From Ruminiclostridium sufflavum DSM 19573 (GTDB lineage: Bacteria > Bacillota > Clostridia > Acetivibrionales > DSM-1351), in contig NZ_QKMR01000022.1 in NCBI RefSeq assembly GCF_003208175.1, forward strand, positions 1-64,000: a DNA stretch of 64,000 bases, given 5' to 3'. The notes under the pieces were generated by a model. It made no database searches. It was not told the origin of the DNA and was given only the letters and a program-made list of their open reading frames with translations. A program made the position numbers and the translations under genes. Positions 8,241 through 17,024 of this stretch are shown piece after piece (within the stretch, counting starts at the first letter, position 1; every line of letters starts with the position of its first letter).

Positions 8241-9197
8241 TTACATAACAACTACGCCTTTAATATAATCCCTTGGTTTATTGTTGAGTGTATTAAAGGC
8301 TTTTTGAATATCATCCAGCTTGTACTGATGGGTAACAATTTCAGACAGGTCAAATACTCCGGAATTCAGCATTTCAACAGCACGTCTTTCGTCCTCCGCC
8401 TGATTTAAGGAATAGCCCGGATGTGCAGCTATTAACTCACCTGACACTTTTATTAATTTTCTGAAATCAAAGCTTTCCGACCGTTCCTCATGTGAGCTCA
8501 TAAGAATCAGCCTGCCTCTTCCTGAAGGCCTTAAAAGTTCCAATGCATTGTTTAATACTTCTGTACTCCCTGTTCCCTCAATAACAAAATCTGCCATATG
8601 TCCGCTTGTAATTTCTGAAATCCTTTTAACAGCATCCTCTTTTAAGGGATTTATTACATGTGTTGCTCCGAATTTTTTTGCCAGTGCAAGTTTACTGTCA
8701 TCTATATCAATCGCTGCAAGACATTTCAAGAATCTGCTTCTCATTCCCTGCAGACACCAAAGTCCCATCGGCCCGCAGCCCATAATAATACCGGTATCAC
8801 CGACCCGGATATTTGCAGCTGAAAGAACAGTTACTATGCATTTGAGGGGTTCACCCAGGGCATATCTTATATCAATATCAGGATCAACCTTATAGCAATT
8901 CTTATAATTTATTGCCGCATATTCCGCAAAGCCTTCGAGCCTTTCCGGCAGTACAGTCACTATATCTCCTATACAGAAGCCGTTTGTCCCCCTGCCGGTT
9001 TCAACTACGATACCTGCCCATTCATGACCCAATGTCTGAGGGCAATTTCCGAGAATACCTCTGAAATGATTCAGCTCCCAATTGCATAGCCCGCAGACCT
9101 GAACCTTTACAAGCAATTCCCCGTATCCAAGGCTTACTTCTCTCTGCTGTATCTCGATTTTATACGGCTCAACCAATATAGCTGTTTTGACTTTCAT
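8241..9197 (-). CDS. Zinc-type medium-chain dehydrogenase (sorbitol/threonine dehydrogenase-like)
   Basis: A 318-residue MDR-superfamily polyol or sugar dehydrogenase. CGLCNWELNHFRG carries the expected first catalytic zinc Cys and LGHEWAG the His and Glu. The NAD-binding turn is GCGPMGLWCLQGM. The four-Cys structural-zinc lobe seen in many relatives is missing, which explains a length 25-30 residues shorter than usual. The start has GGGGAGC upstream. It lies 17 bases after the TIM-barrel isomerase gene, clearly in the same transcript. It probably oxidises a secondary hydroxyl of the imported sugar or aglycone; the substrate is not known. Confidence 0.87.
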   Translation of the reverse strand: MKVKTAILVEPYKIEIQQREVSLGYGELLVKVQVCGLCNWELNHFRGILGNCPQTLGHEWAGIVVETGRGTNGFCIGDIVTVLPERLEGFAEYAAINYKNCYKVDPDIDIRYALGEPLKCIVTVLSAANIRVGDTGIIMGCGPMGLWCLQGMRSRFLKCLAAIDIDDSKLALAKKFGATHVINPLKEDAVKRISEITSGHMADFVIEGTGSTEVLNNALELLRPSGRGRLILMSSHEERSESFDFRKLIKVSGELIAAHPGYSLNQAEDERRAVEMLNSGVFDLSEIVTHQYKLDDIQKAFNTLNNKPRDYIKGVVVM

Positions 9198-9214
9198 AAT
9201 ATCAGCTCCCCGGC

Positions 9215-9970
9215 CTACCGTTCAATTTCAGCCTTAGTTCTCATTAAGCCCTCGGTTACAGGCTCCTTTGGAAAATACTCATACCCTGCATACCCGCTGA
9301 AGCTTGTCTCGTCTATCTCTTCAAATATTCTTCTATAGTCCAGCTCTCCATAATAAAGCTCATTTCTTCCCGGGTTGCCTGCTGCATGGAAGTGACCTAT
9401 TTTAGATATATTCGGTATTATCCTCCTCAGTAAATCACCCTCCATTATTTGCTGATGATATATATCATAAAGAAGCTTTACATTAGGGCTGTCAACTTCG
9501 TCAATAATCTGGAAGCCTTCATCTGAACTCCATAAATAGTAGCCCTGATGATCTACTCTTGTATTAAGCGGCTCCATAATAAGTGTCATATCACTCTCTT
9601 CAAGTATAGGCACACATGCCTTCAAGCCTTCAACTAATGCTTTATGCTGCTCCTCACGGCTTTTCCCGGTATCGTTCCCGACTTGAGTAATAAGCATTTT
9701 ACAGCCGAGTTTCTTTGCTGCCGCTATTGATTCTCTTAGCCCTTGTATATATTCCTCTCTCTGACCGGGATCAACAAGGCTGATAAATTTTGTACAGCAT
9801 GCCGTAAGCTCCATTCCAAGTCTGTCCTTCAGCTCTGCCAATCTGTCAATATCCTTATCCCACCAGCACCAAATTTCAAACTTATTATAACCGCAGCTCT
9901 TTATTTCCTCTAATCCGCTGTATATGTCCTTTCCAAAATATAGCGCATCAACACAAACCGAAATCTTCAT
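9215..9970 (-). CDS. Sugar isomerase/epimerase, AP-endonuclease-2-like TIM barrel
   Basis: A 251-residue xylose-isomerase-like barrel protein of the hydroxypyruvate isomerase / tagatose epimerase group. The metal-site blocks are visible: the Glu of LIMEPLNTR near residue 133, the Asp and His of LLYDIYHQQIMEGD near 166-173, and the C-terminal Glu in YAGYEYFPKEP. There is no signal peptide. It is placed between two dehydrogenase genes, so it could isomerise the keto-sugar they make. Relatives in tetritol pathways isomerise erythrulose phosphate, which is of interest because a DhaKL-type kinase is encoded in the same block. The fold is secure; the reaction is inferred. Confidence 0.86.
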   Translation of the reverse strand: MKISVCVDALYFGKDIYSGLEEIKSCGYNKFEIWCWWDKDIDRLAELKDRLGMELTACCTKFISLVDPGQREEYIQGLRESIAAAKKLGCKMLITQVGNDTGKSREEQHKALVEGLKACVPILEESDMTLIMEPLNTRVDHQGYYLWSSDEGFQIIDEVDSPNVKLLYDIYHQQIMEGDLLRRIIPNISKIGHFHAAGNPGRNELYYGELDYRRIFEEIDETSFSGYAGYEYFPKEPVTEGLMRTKAEIER

Positions 9971-10046
9971 TTTTAAAGCACCTCACTTTATATTTTTCCC
10001 GCTCTGCTCAGGATGCCAAACCGCCAAGCATGCTCTCTTTGTGTAT

Positions 10047-11099
10047 TTAATATGTTATCAGAACCTGAATTGCCTTCTCAGGATGCTTGTCCACTATTTC
10101 ATAAGCTGATGCCACTTCATCATAGGGTATTTTATGTGTAATCAGATTATCCAGCTTCAGACTTTCAAGAATTTTAAGGCAGGACTCGGTTCTTCTCTTA
10201 TCGTCCCAAAGGTTTTTTATTGCAGGGTCTATATTGTTTGTCTGAGATTGCTTGATTCCAATCCTGTTATGATGAAATTCCTCGGACAAGTCCAATCCTT
10301 TTATCATTCCCTGATACCAGCTGAGTGCAACAACGCTGGTTTCAGGTGCGGCAATTCTGACGGCTTCATTCAGTGCCGCGGAATTCCCTGTAACCTCTAT
10401 TACTACATCAGCACCCTTATTGCTGGTCAGCTTACGGATTTCTTTAGCTATATCAGAATGCTCCTTAGGGTTAAAAACCTTGTCACAGCAATTTTCAAGA
10501 GCTGCATTCAGTCTGGTTTCAAACATATCTATACCATATACCTTAAATGCGCCGCTCATTTTTGCCATTTGTGCCACAAGCTGTCCCAGCACTCCAAGTC
10601 CCATTACTACAACAGTATCTCCAAGCTTTATATGACTGTCCAGAATTCCGTTAAAGGTTGTCACCAGATTTGTAAAGAACACTCCATATTCAGGCTTAAC
10701 ACCTGCCGGTAATACTATCACATCTGTTTCCGCCTTAACCACTTCAGACTGGTGAGGTGCAGAGGAGCAAACTATATCTCCTGCCTTTACATTTTTAACA
10801 CCTGAGCCAACCTCTATTACCTCTCCTACATTTGCATACCCCATGTACCATACTCCGGGATCACAGCTTCTTATAGGATACTGCCATATTTCGGTATTAT
10901 CGGCATCTTCAAACAATCTTGTGTCCGGATCATACTTTCTTCTGAAAAATGGTGCCAACCCTCTGTATACACTCATTTCAGTTCCATGACTCAGTCCGGA
11001 GCAAATAGTCTTAATCCTGACTTCATTCTCTTTCATTTCAAGCTCCGGTGCACTTTGTACTGTTAGCTGTCTTGGCCCGCTATAAACCATAATTTTCAT
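10047..11099 (-). CDS. Medium-chain dehydrogenase, SHGTE type
   Basis: A 350-residue MDR-superfamily NAD(P)-dependent dehydrogenase. The N-terminal catalytic domain has ICSGLSHGTEMSVYRG where zinc-dependent relatives carry the first Cys ligand followed by a His-containing motif. The canonical zinc ligands are not obvious, a pattern shared with the branch whose signature is S-x-GTE. The nucleotide fold shows GLGVLGQLVAQMAKMSG. It is the first enzyme gene behind the sugar-binding lipoprotein, separated by 166 bases that contain a stem-loop. It probably oxidises or reduces a sugar intermediate; a metal-independent mechanism is possible. Confidence 0.83.
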   Translation of the reverse strand: MKIMVYSGPRQLTVQSAPELEMKENEVRIKTICSGLSHGTEMSVYRGLAPFFRRKYDPDTRLFEDADNTEIWQYPIRSCDPGVWYMGYANVGEVIEVGSGVKNVKAGDIVCSSAPHQSEVVKAETDVIVLPAGVKPEYGVFFTNLVTTFNGILDSHIKLGDTVVVMGLGVLGQLVAQMAKMSGAFKVYGIDMFETRLNAALENCCDKVFNPKEHSDIAKEIRKLTSNKGADVVIEVTGNSAALNEAVRIAAPETSVVALSWYQGMIKGLDLSEEFHHNRIGIKQSQTNNIDPAIKNLWDDKRRTESCLKILESLKLDNLITHKIPYDEVASAYEIVDKHPEKAIQVLITY

Positions 11100-11196
11100 A
11101 TATAATTCCCCATTTCTGTAACGATATCAATTTTTTAGCCTTCCAGTTTTATATCAACGTCTTATATTCACACAAAATCAAAATTATTCTGTTCCT

Positions 11197-11231
11197 GTAA
11201 GCCTCCCTGCTATAGTCGATAGGAGGCTTAC
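11197..11231 (-). terminator. Stem-loop between the binding-protein gene and the enzyme genes
   Basis: A ten-base-pair stem, GTAAGCCTCC (11197-11206) with GGAGGCTTAC (11222-11231). No clean T-run follows on the minus strand. It may therefore be a partial terminator or an mRNA-protecting hairpin, letting the binding protein be made in excess, as is common in sugar ABC operons. Confidence 0.55.
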
Positions 11232-11265
11232 ACAGAACATTAATAGTTATCTTTCTTCAATAAAC

Positions 11266-12621
11266 CTATTTCATAAGATTTTCAAATTCCTTAATTGACT
11301 TGTCAATCGATTGCTGTATATCCTTGCCAGCTATGACCTCAGTACACAATGTAGGCAATGGTCCGTTAGGCCATGCATCAATCTGGCTCCACTGTGCAAT
11401 AGGCATATCTCCGGCAACCGCTCTGTCAGACTGATTGACAAATGCGCTGAGCCATGCATCCTGTGAGAAATAGCTGTCACTCATAACAGCCTTGCTTGAG
11501 TTTAGAAGCGACAGAGTTTTTGATGCTTTAAGCTGATTTTCAGTATTACAGAAGTATTTAACCCATTGCTTTGATGCATCCGCATCCTTTGTTGTCTTGA
11601 AAACAGCTATAGGAGCTGAAAATGCTATTGAAGATGCTCCTTCACCGCTCTTGCTCGGCATAACTGCTGATGCAAACTTGTCCTTGAGCTGTGGTGCCTG
11701 CTGCTCTATGTTATTTTTTGTTTCTGCGGTAACACCGAATACCATTGCCACCTTTCCTGCCATAAATTCTGCAACAGGGTCATATGAAGGGTCAACCATA
11801 TTAGGCACTGCAATTTTGTATTTTTCATTTACATCTCTCAAGAAGGTCAAAGAATCTATACCTGCCTGTGTGTTAAATGTCGGGCTCTTAAATTCCGCAT
11901 CCATAAGGCTGCCGCCTGCCCCGCCAAGGAGTGAAAACCATGTCTGGTCAAATCTGGCCATCATATTGAACCATGCCAGTCCTGCTCTTGTAATATTACC
12001 CTTTGCATCTGTCTTTGTAAGCTTTTTGCCTACACTTACCAATTCATCCCATGTCTTTGGAGCAGAAGTAATTCCTGCTTCTTTGAAATATTCGGTATTA
12101 TAAAGAAGTACTCTTGTGTCAAAACGCCACGGAATACCATACCAGTGTCCATTTTGATAAGCTTCATCCTTACCTGCCTGGAACCATGAATCTTCTCCCA
12201 TTTCTTTAGCCACATCATCAATTTCCATCGGGCCATATTTATCTCCGCCCATCTGTATCAGAGATGCAGTAAAGAAAATATCTGCAACATCCGGTGCCTC
12301 ACCGCCTGTGCATGCCAGAGTAAGCTTGTTTAATGCCTGTCCCCAGTCAACAATTGAGTATTTTACCTTAATGCCTGTTTTGGATTCGAAGTCTGCTGTC
12401 ATTTCCTTGAGCAGTGTCTCCTGTGCTGCAGGATCAGAGCCGTATTTCTGTATCCAGAAAGAAATCTCTCTTGGCTCATTTGAGTTAGTGCTTCCGGCTG
12501 AAGAAGTATTCTGTGCCTGAGTGCTGTCGGATGATTGCTGTCCCGAGCCACATGCGGTGAAAACAGCCACCATCATTGTAACTGCAAGTATTACTCCAAT
12601 TAGTCTGACTACTTTTTTCAT
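11266..12621 (-). CDS. Carbohydrate ABC transporter substrate-binding lipoprotein (family 1)
   Basis: A 451-residue extracellular sugar-binding protein. It has a lipoprotein signal (lipobox FTAC, Cys24) followed by a Ser/Thr/Gln-rich linker. Family SBP_bac_1 blocks include ISFWIQKYGSDP near 54, GGEAPDVADIFFTAS near 113, GIPWRFDTRVLLYN, and FMAGKVAMVFG near 290. The gene sits directly downstream of two MalF/MalG-type permease genes and upstream of intracellular sugar enzymes. No ATPase gene is present in the operon, so a shared MsiK/MalK-like ATPase encoded elsewhere must drive it. The beta-glucosidase gene downstream suggests a beta-linked oligosaccharide or glycoside as ligand. Confidence 0.93.
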   Translation of the reverse strand: MKKVVRLIGVILAVTMMVAVFTACGSGQQSSDSTQAQNTSSAGSTNSNEPREISFWIQKYGSDPAAQETLLKEMTADFESKTGIKVKYSIVDWGQALNKLTLACTGGEAPDVADIFFTASLIQMGGDKYGPMEIDDVAKEMGEDSWFQAGKDEAYQNGHWYGIPWRFDTRVLLYNTEYFKEAGITSAPKTWDELVSVGKKLTKTDAKGNITRAGLAWFNMMARFDQTWFSLLGGAGGSLMDAEFKSPTFNTQAGIDSLTFLRDVNEKYKIAVPNMVDPSYDPVAEFMAGKVAMVFGVTAETKNNIEQQAPQLKDKFASAVMPSKSGEGASSIAFSAPIAVFKTTKDADASKQWVKYFCNTENQLKASKTLSLLNSSKAVMSDSYFSQDAWLSAFVNQSDRAVAGDMPIAQWSQIDAWPNGPLPTLCTEVIAGKDIQQSIDKSIKEFENLMK

Positions 12622-12650
12622 TTTTTCTTCCTCCTCAAACTTATATTATT

Positions 12651-13496
12651 TTATCCCTTAACCGCACCGGCGGTTAATCCACTTATTAAGTACTTCTGCA
12701 AAAATGCAAACAGTATTATTGCAGGCAGGGTTATCAATACTGATGTAGTCATTGTAAGAGCCATATTTGAATTTCCTCCGAATTGGCCGATATAGTCATA
12801 TATTCCTATTGATGCCGGTTTCAAGTCATTATTTGATAATATTACGCTTGCCCACATGAACTCATTCCATGCCAGTATAAATGAAAATATAGCTGTGGCA
12901 ACTATTCCCGGTAAGGAAATAGGAAGTGCAATTCTGAAAAATATCCCGAATCTTGTACAGCCGTCAATAGTAGCACTTTCTTCCAACGACACAGGTATCG
13001 CCGATGTAAAATAGCTTTTTATCATCAAGGTGCAAAACGGTATCCCCCACATTGAATATGCAATTATCAGTCCTGCATAGGTATTTGTCAGATTTAAATT
13101 GAACATAATAAAATAAAAGGATATAAAAGGCAGTACTCCCGGTATCAGCTGCGACAAAAGCATAAGCACAACCGACGATTTCTGGAGCCTTCGGTTTGAA
13201 AACCTGCTTATACTGTATCCGCATAGGGTGGCCAGCGCTACACATATTATCGTTGTCATTACAGAGACAAACAACGAATTTGACATATATTTAAGCAAAG
13301 GAAGTGTTGACCATACGTCAATATAATTCTGAATATTAAGTACTTTAGGAAAATATGTCGGCGGTGACAGCATAACCTCATTGCTTGGCTTTATTGATGT
13401 GATAACCATCCAATAAAACGGAAGCAAGACAAAAACAGAGGTAACTGCCATTACGGCATAATGCTTCAATGCGGGCTTGATTTTTTTAGATGACAT
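12651..13496 (-). CDS. Carbohydrate ABC transporter permease, MalG type
   Basis: A 281-residue inner-membrane permease with six predicted membrane spans. The EAA loop that docks the ATPase reads EESATIDGCTRFGIFFRIALPISLPG (given in pieces: EESATIDGCTRF, then GIFFRIALPISLPG), near residues 160-185. The C-terminus GLTAGAVKG is typical of MalG-type subunits. It pairs with the MalF-type gene 23 bases upstream and the binding-protein gene 29 bases downstream. Confidence 0.93.
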   Translation of the reverse strand: MSSKKIKPALKHYAVMAVTSVFVLLPFYWMVITSIKPSNEVMLSPPTYFPKVLNIQNYIDVWSTLPLLKYMSNSLFVSVMTTIICVALATLCGYSISRFSNRRLQKSSVVLMLLSQLIPGVLPFISFYFIMFNLNLTNTYAGLIIAYSMWGIPFCTLMIKSYFTSAIPVSLEESATIDGCTRFGIFFRIALPISLPGIVATAIFSFILAWNEFMWASVILSNNDLKPASIGIYDYIGQFGGNSNMALTMTTSVLITLPAIILFAFLQKYLISGLTAGAVKG

Positions 13497-13519
13497 TTTT
13501 TATTCACACACTCCTCTCG

Positions 13520-14428
13520 TTAAGCGCTATAATCTGCTCTTATAGAGCGCTTTATATAGTAAAGTGACGGTATTAATACAATAACAAGCATTATTACACT
13601 AAAGGCTGCGGCATATCCATATTTGAAGTTAGTAAAGGCCTCACTGTATACCCGCACCGCCAGAACCTCCGTAAGATTCAAGGGACCGCCTTTTGTTACC
13701 AGATAGCTGATATTGAAATTATTAAACTGCCAGATACCTTCCAAAAGAATTGAAGTCTCAACTACAGGCAGCAGCGAAGGAAGCGTAATTTTGGTAAATT
13801 GCTGCCATTTGCTTGCACCATCGACATTTGCCGCTTCATACAGCTCAGAGGGTATAGTTTGCAAGCCGGCTAAAAACATTACCATCATAAACGGAAATAT
13901 ACTCCATATATTGATAATAATCACCATAATCATAGGCAGTGAGATAAACCCAAAATAAACCTCGGTCTGTCCCAAAAAATTTATCGGCTTGTCAATAAGG
14001 TTAATGTCCATAAGAAATCTGTTTATCGGACTGAAGGACTCACTCAGCAATAGCCTCCACACCGTTGCGGTCACAAGCGGAGGGGTAACCCATGGTGCTA
14101 AAAATATTGCACGGAAAAAGGTTTTTCCCCTGTAGCCCTTATTAAGCTCAATTGCCACAATAATTGCCAATATTGCACCAAAAATCAAAGAAAATACCGT
14201 AAAGAAAAGTGTGTTAATTATGATTTTAATTGTTGCAGGATCACTAAGTGCCTTTACATAATTGCCAAGACCTATGAAAGGTCTGTCAGGCTTCAGCAAT
14301 TGAATGTCGAAAAAAGACATTCTTATAGAATCCAGACTTGGGTATATGTGGACAAATGCTATTCCTAACAATGCCGGAAGCAGCATTATCAGAGGAGTAT
14401 ATTTGTCCAGTTGACGAGACAGCTTCAT
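13520..14428 (-). CDS. Carbohydrate ABC transporter permease, MalF type
   Basis: A roughly 302-residue inner-membrane permease with six spans. The EAA loop is YEAANVDGASKWQQF followed by TKITLPSLLP. I chose the ATG at 14428 (protein begins MKLSRQLDKY) because GGAGGT lies just upstream. A longer frame starting at 14509 would overlap the regulator gene and add an unlikely N-terminus. It forms the membrane channel with the MalG-type subunit. It is the first transporter gene after the LacI regulator gene and so belongs to the same regulated operon. Confidence 0.92.
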   Translation of the reverse strand: MKLSRQLDKYTPLIMLLPALLGIAFVHIYPSLDSIRMSFFDIQLLKPDRPFIGLGNYVKALSDPATIKIIINTLFFTVFSLIFGAILAIIVAIELNKGYRGKTFFRAIFLAPWVTPPLVTATVWRLLLSESFSPINRFLMDINLIDKPINFLGQTEVYFGFISLPMIMVIIINIWSIFPFMMVMFLAGLQTIPSELYEAANVDGASKWQQFTKITLPSLLPVVETSILLEGIWQFNNFNISYLVTKGGPLNLTEVLAVRVYSEAFTNFKYGYAAAFSVIMLVIVLIPSLYYIKRSIRADYSA

Positions 14429-14480
14429 ACTGATACCTCCATTATAGAAAAATATTAAATTTGTATCTGCGATATCTATT

Positions 14481-15497
14481 TTAAAGATTTTTAACAGAAT
14501 TTCTTTCAATTATTCTGGGGCTAATTGAAATGCATCTTGCATTATGATATGTGCTGTTTTTCTTGCCGATAAGCATTTCTACGGCTTCCGCAGCCATATC
14601 CTCTATGGGAAGGCGTATGGAAGTCAATGCCGGTGACAAATATTCTGAAATAGTGTCATCATGTCCGACTATAGAAACATCCTCAGGAATACGTATACCC
14701 TTTTCATACATATACTGCAGAACTCCGACTGCAAGTATATCAGCCGCAACCATTAGCGCAGACGGGTATTCCTTCTCTTCAAATATTTTTTGTGCAATCT
14801 GATATCCATAATCAGAAATATATTCTTCAACAAAAAATGTGTGCTCTCTTGCATATGCTTCAAGCCGGTTTTTTTCCATGGCCATGAGATAACCGGAATA
14901 TCTTTCCTTTTCAACATTAAAAACCTGTTTCTTGCCTATATATGCAATCTCCGTATGTCCCTTTCCTATTAAATAACTTGTACCATTGAAGGTTCCTTCA
15001 GTATTATTTACAAGAACCTTATCAACTCCGAAATATTCTGCCGGCCTTTCTATCATAACAACAGGCTTCTCCAAATTATCCATATATTCTTTAATATCAG
15101 CCGGAACATCATCTTGTATAAAGGAACTGAAAATTATGCCATCAACATTTCTTTTTATAAGACTATCCACTAAATACGGTATCTCTGAAAGATCTTCTCC
15201 CGAATTCAACGTAAGTACTTGAAAGCCCTTATTTCGTGCAGCTTCATTCACATTTCTTGACAGCAGCTGAAAAAACATATTGGAAGAGCTGTGTGGTACT
15301 ACAAGGCCAATTACACCTTCCTTAAAATTTTTTCTGGAATATAGATTTTTCTGTGCAATGTAGCCCAGCTGGTCTATCACTTCCTGCACACTTTTTCTCA
15401 CACTTTCCGATACATAACCGTTTCCTCTGACAACTCTGGCCACTGTAGTTATAGATACATTTGCTTTTTGTGCCACATTCATCATTGTAACTTTCAT
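14481..15497 (-). CDS. LacI-family transcriptional regulator of the sugar operon
   Basis: A 338-residue DNA-binding repressor. The N-terminal helix-turn-helix is MMNVAQKANVSITTVARVVRGNGYVSES (given here as MMNVAQKANVSITTV and ARVVRGNGYVSES). The periplasmic-binding-protein-like sensor domain follows (about 60-330), with GLVVPHSSSNMFF, DGIIFSSF and the C-terminal effector region VSIVGHDDTISEYLSPALTSI. It is the first gene of the catabolic block and is transcribed with it, so it probably autoregulates the whole operon and releases DNA on binding the incoming sugar or a breakdown product. The start has an AGAGGTG ribosome site. Confidence 0.93.
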   Translation of the reverse strand: MKVTMMNVAQKANVSITTVARVVRGNGYVSESVRKSVQEVIDQLGYIAQKNLYSRKNFKEGVIGLVVPHSSSNMFFQLLSRNVNEAARNKGFQVLTLNSGEDLSEIPYLVDSLIKRNVDGIIFSSFIQDDVPADIKEYMDNLEKPVVMIERPAEYFGVDKVLVNNTEGTFNGTSYLIGKGHTEIAYIGKKQVFNVEKERYSGYLMAMEKNRLEAYAREHTFFVEEYISDYGYQIAQKIFEEKEYPSALMVAADILAVGVLQYMYEKGIRIPEDVSIVGHDDTISEYLSPALTSIRLPIEDMAAEAVEMLIGKKNSTYHNARCISISPRIIERNSVKNL

Positions 15498-15633
15498 GTT
15501 TCACCTCTGCCTTTACTTGTTTTTTACCACATTTTAGTCTAATCAAGTGAGTTTCAAGTAAATCAACCAACAACTTTACGTCCAAAAAATAACATGCAAT
15601 TTTTTATTTTTTTAACACACTTCTTATGTGATT

Positions 15634-15662
15634 ATTATATATATTTCATAAATTAATGTCAA
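15634..15662 (-). promoter_or_regulatory. Consensus sigma-A promoter of the LacI/ABC/enzyme operon
   Basis: On the minus strand, TTGACA (15657-15662), exactly 17 bases, then TATAAT (15634-15639). This is a full match to the housekeeping consensus, as expected for a promoter held off by a repressor. A CACA...TGTG dyad (about 15616-15630) lies at the start point and is an operator candidate. Confidence 0.85.
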
Positions 15663-15887
15663 TAAATATACACTATTTATATATAAAATGTCGAAAAAAG
15701 AATATTTTTATGGTTTTCATATGGTTTTTCCGTATGTTAATTTTATTATTTTTTCATACATTTTTCATATGTTTGTTAAATATTTCTCACACTTTTTTAC
15801 CATTAAGACAAAAAGCAAAGCACCTGTAAAACCCCCAGCTATGCTAAAGCAGTCATGTTTATGCCTTATTAATTAATATCCGGATAA
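15663..15887. other. AT-rich intergenic stretch, no gene supported
   Basis: Apart from the operon promoter at its left edge, I see only a very AT-rich region with repeated TTTTCATATG-like words. A 62-codon open frame inside it has no ribosome site and a composition typical of AT-rich spacer DNA. Confidence 0.6.
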
Positions 15888-15913
15888 TAAAAAAAACAGA
15901 CCTAAGCCTGTTT
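15888..15913 (-). terminator. Terminator of the DUF2238-like gene
   Basis: Stem AAACAG (15894-15899) with CTGTTT (15908-15913), followed on the minus strand by TTTTTTTTATT. Confidence 0.8.
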
Positions 15914-15929
15914 TTCTTATCTGAATATT

Positions 15930-16673
15930 TCACATCTTATTGAACAGCCTTCGAACCTCAAAATTCTCAAGCCATCCTTTTTTGTACTTAATAGATATAT
16001 AACCCAGAACACTTGTAGCCAAAGCTCCCAGCGCATCAACTATCAAGTCCTTCATTGTGTCTGCCAGAGCCATTCTTCCCGCCATAGGTGTTCCGTCTTC
16101 AAAAGCAGATTTCTGCATATTCAGCCCCAGAAGCTTGTCAAAGGAAAATTCGTATATCTCCCATAAAGCTCCTATAGCCAAAGCAAATGAAAAAGCGAAA
16201 ACAGCAACAAAAACAGGAGAGAGATTTATTTTTACTTTTTCGGAATCATTCAGAAGCTTTACAATTGAAAAACCCAGAGCACCTATCATCGCGCCGCTGA
16301 AAGTATGCAAAACAGTATCCCAGTGCGGCACCTTATAATAAAAGCTCCTTACCTCTCCAAGATAAATTGCAGCATATAAAAAAATCACAAATAAAATATG
16401 CATAAACCCCGGAACATATATTTTCAATTTCCGTTCTATCATTGATGGCAGAAACATTATGACTATTCCCATAATACATTGAATCAGCATCAATACATAA
16501 TCACTTCTGAGCTTTTCATGTGCAACTGCCGTAACCGCTCCTGACGGAGCTAATATTACATTCACCAGCGAAAAGACCGTTGACCCAACCAATGTAATAA
16601 ACACAAACCAAAATAATACCTTTTCCCAACTAAATTTTTTTCCGATAGCTTTCATTTTTATCCACATCGGCAT
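15930..16673 (-). CDS. Integral membrane protein, DUF2238/YjdF-like
   Basis: A 247-residue membrane protein of unknown function with about six or seven predicted spans. Recognisable family features are VPHWDTVLHTFSGAMIGALGF near 120, the strongly conserved ALAIGALWEIYEFSFD near 165, and DTMKDLIVDALGALATSVLGY near 210, rich in buried acidic residues. The protein stands alone between a terminator and adhE. Two copies of AAAAATAGTATATA lie just upstream (about 16709 and 16755). No function can be proposed from the sequence. Confidence 0.75.
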   Translation of the reverse strand: MPMWIKMKAIGKKFSWEKVLFWFVFITLVGSTVFSLVNVILAPSGAVTAVAHEKLRSDYVLMLIQCIMGIVIMFLPSMIERKLKIYVPGFMHILFVIFLYAAIYLGEVRSFYYKVPHWDTVLHTFSGAMIGALGFSIVKLLNDSEKVKINLSPVFVAVFAFSFALAIGALWEIYEFSFDKLLGLNMQKSAFEDGTPMAGRMALADTMKDLIVDALGALATSVLGYISIKYKKGWLENFEVRRLFNKM

Positions 16674-17024
16674 ATTCCCCTTTATATAAAGCTAACTATA
16701 TATTATTTTAAAAATAGTATATAAATTACACATTAACAGCGCCCTCTGACAACGATTTAAAAAATAGTATATACGAAACCGCCAAGCTATGCAAATTAAA
16801 AACAGATTAAAAGCAACCCGTTGTTTTAGTCAATTTTATAATTTATTGTTAATAAGCAGCGGCACGCACTGGTATACCTGTGAAAATTCGCTTGTCCCAG
16901 CTCTTTAGGGCAAGCCGGCTCTTCATGTAAATAACTCCTATATCCCAAGAAATCGCCTATTCAGTGAATAAGCGATTTCTTGATTAAAGAACATATAATA
17001 TATTTTAGAGAGAGGCTAATTTAA
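16674..17024. other. Intergenic region with two stem-loops after adhE
   Basis: It holds two AAATAGTATATA direct repeats near 16710 and 16756. It also has a GCTTGTCCC/GGGCAAGC stem at 16890-16915 and a long near-perfect palindrome at 16946-16982 that lies 43 bases past the adhE stop. Neither stem is followed by a clean T-run. No gene is seen. Confidence 0.6.
16946..16982. terminator. Long palindrome downstream of adhE
   Basis: An approximately 18-base-pair stem: CAAGAAATCGCCTATTCA (16946-16963) against TGAATAAGCGATTTCTTG (16965-16982), with one mismatch and an almost absent loop. It may stop transcription or stabilise the adhE mRNA end; a protein-binding dyad is also possible. Confidence 0.5.

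Noticed and set aside
13520-14509. Longer MalF-type frame beginning at 14509
   Set aside because: It overlaps the end of the LacI gene. The ATG at 14428 has GGAGGT in the right place and gives the usual N-terminus.
15688-15876. 62-codon open frame on the plus strand
   Set aside because: It has no ribosome site, and its composition (Phe, Tyr, Lys, Ile) is what AT-rich spacer DNA gives. It also has no similarity I recognise.
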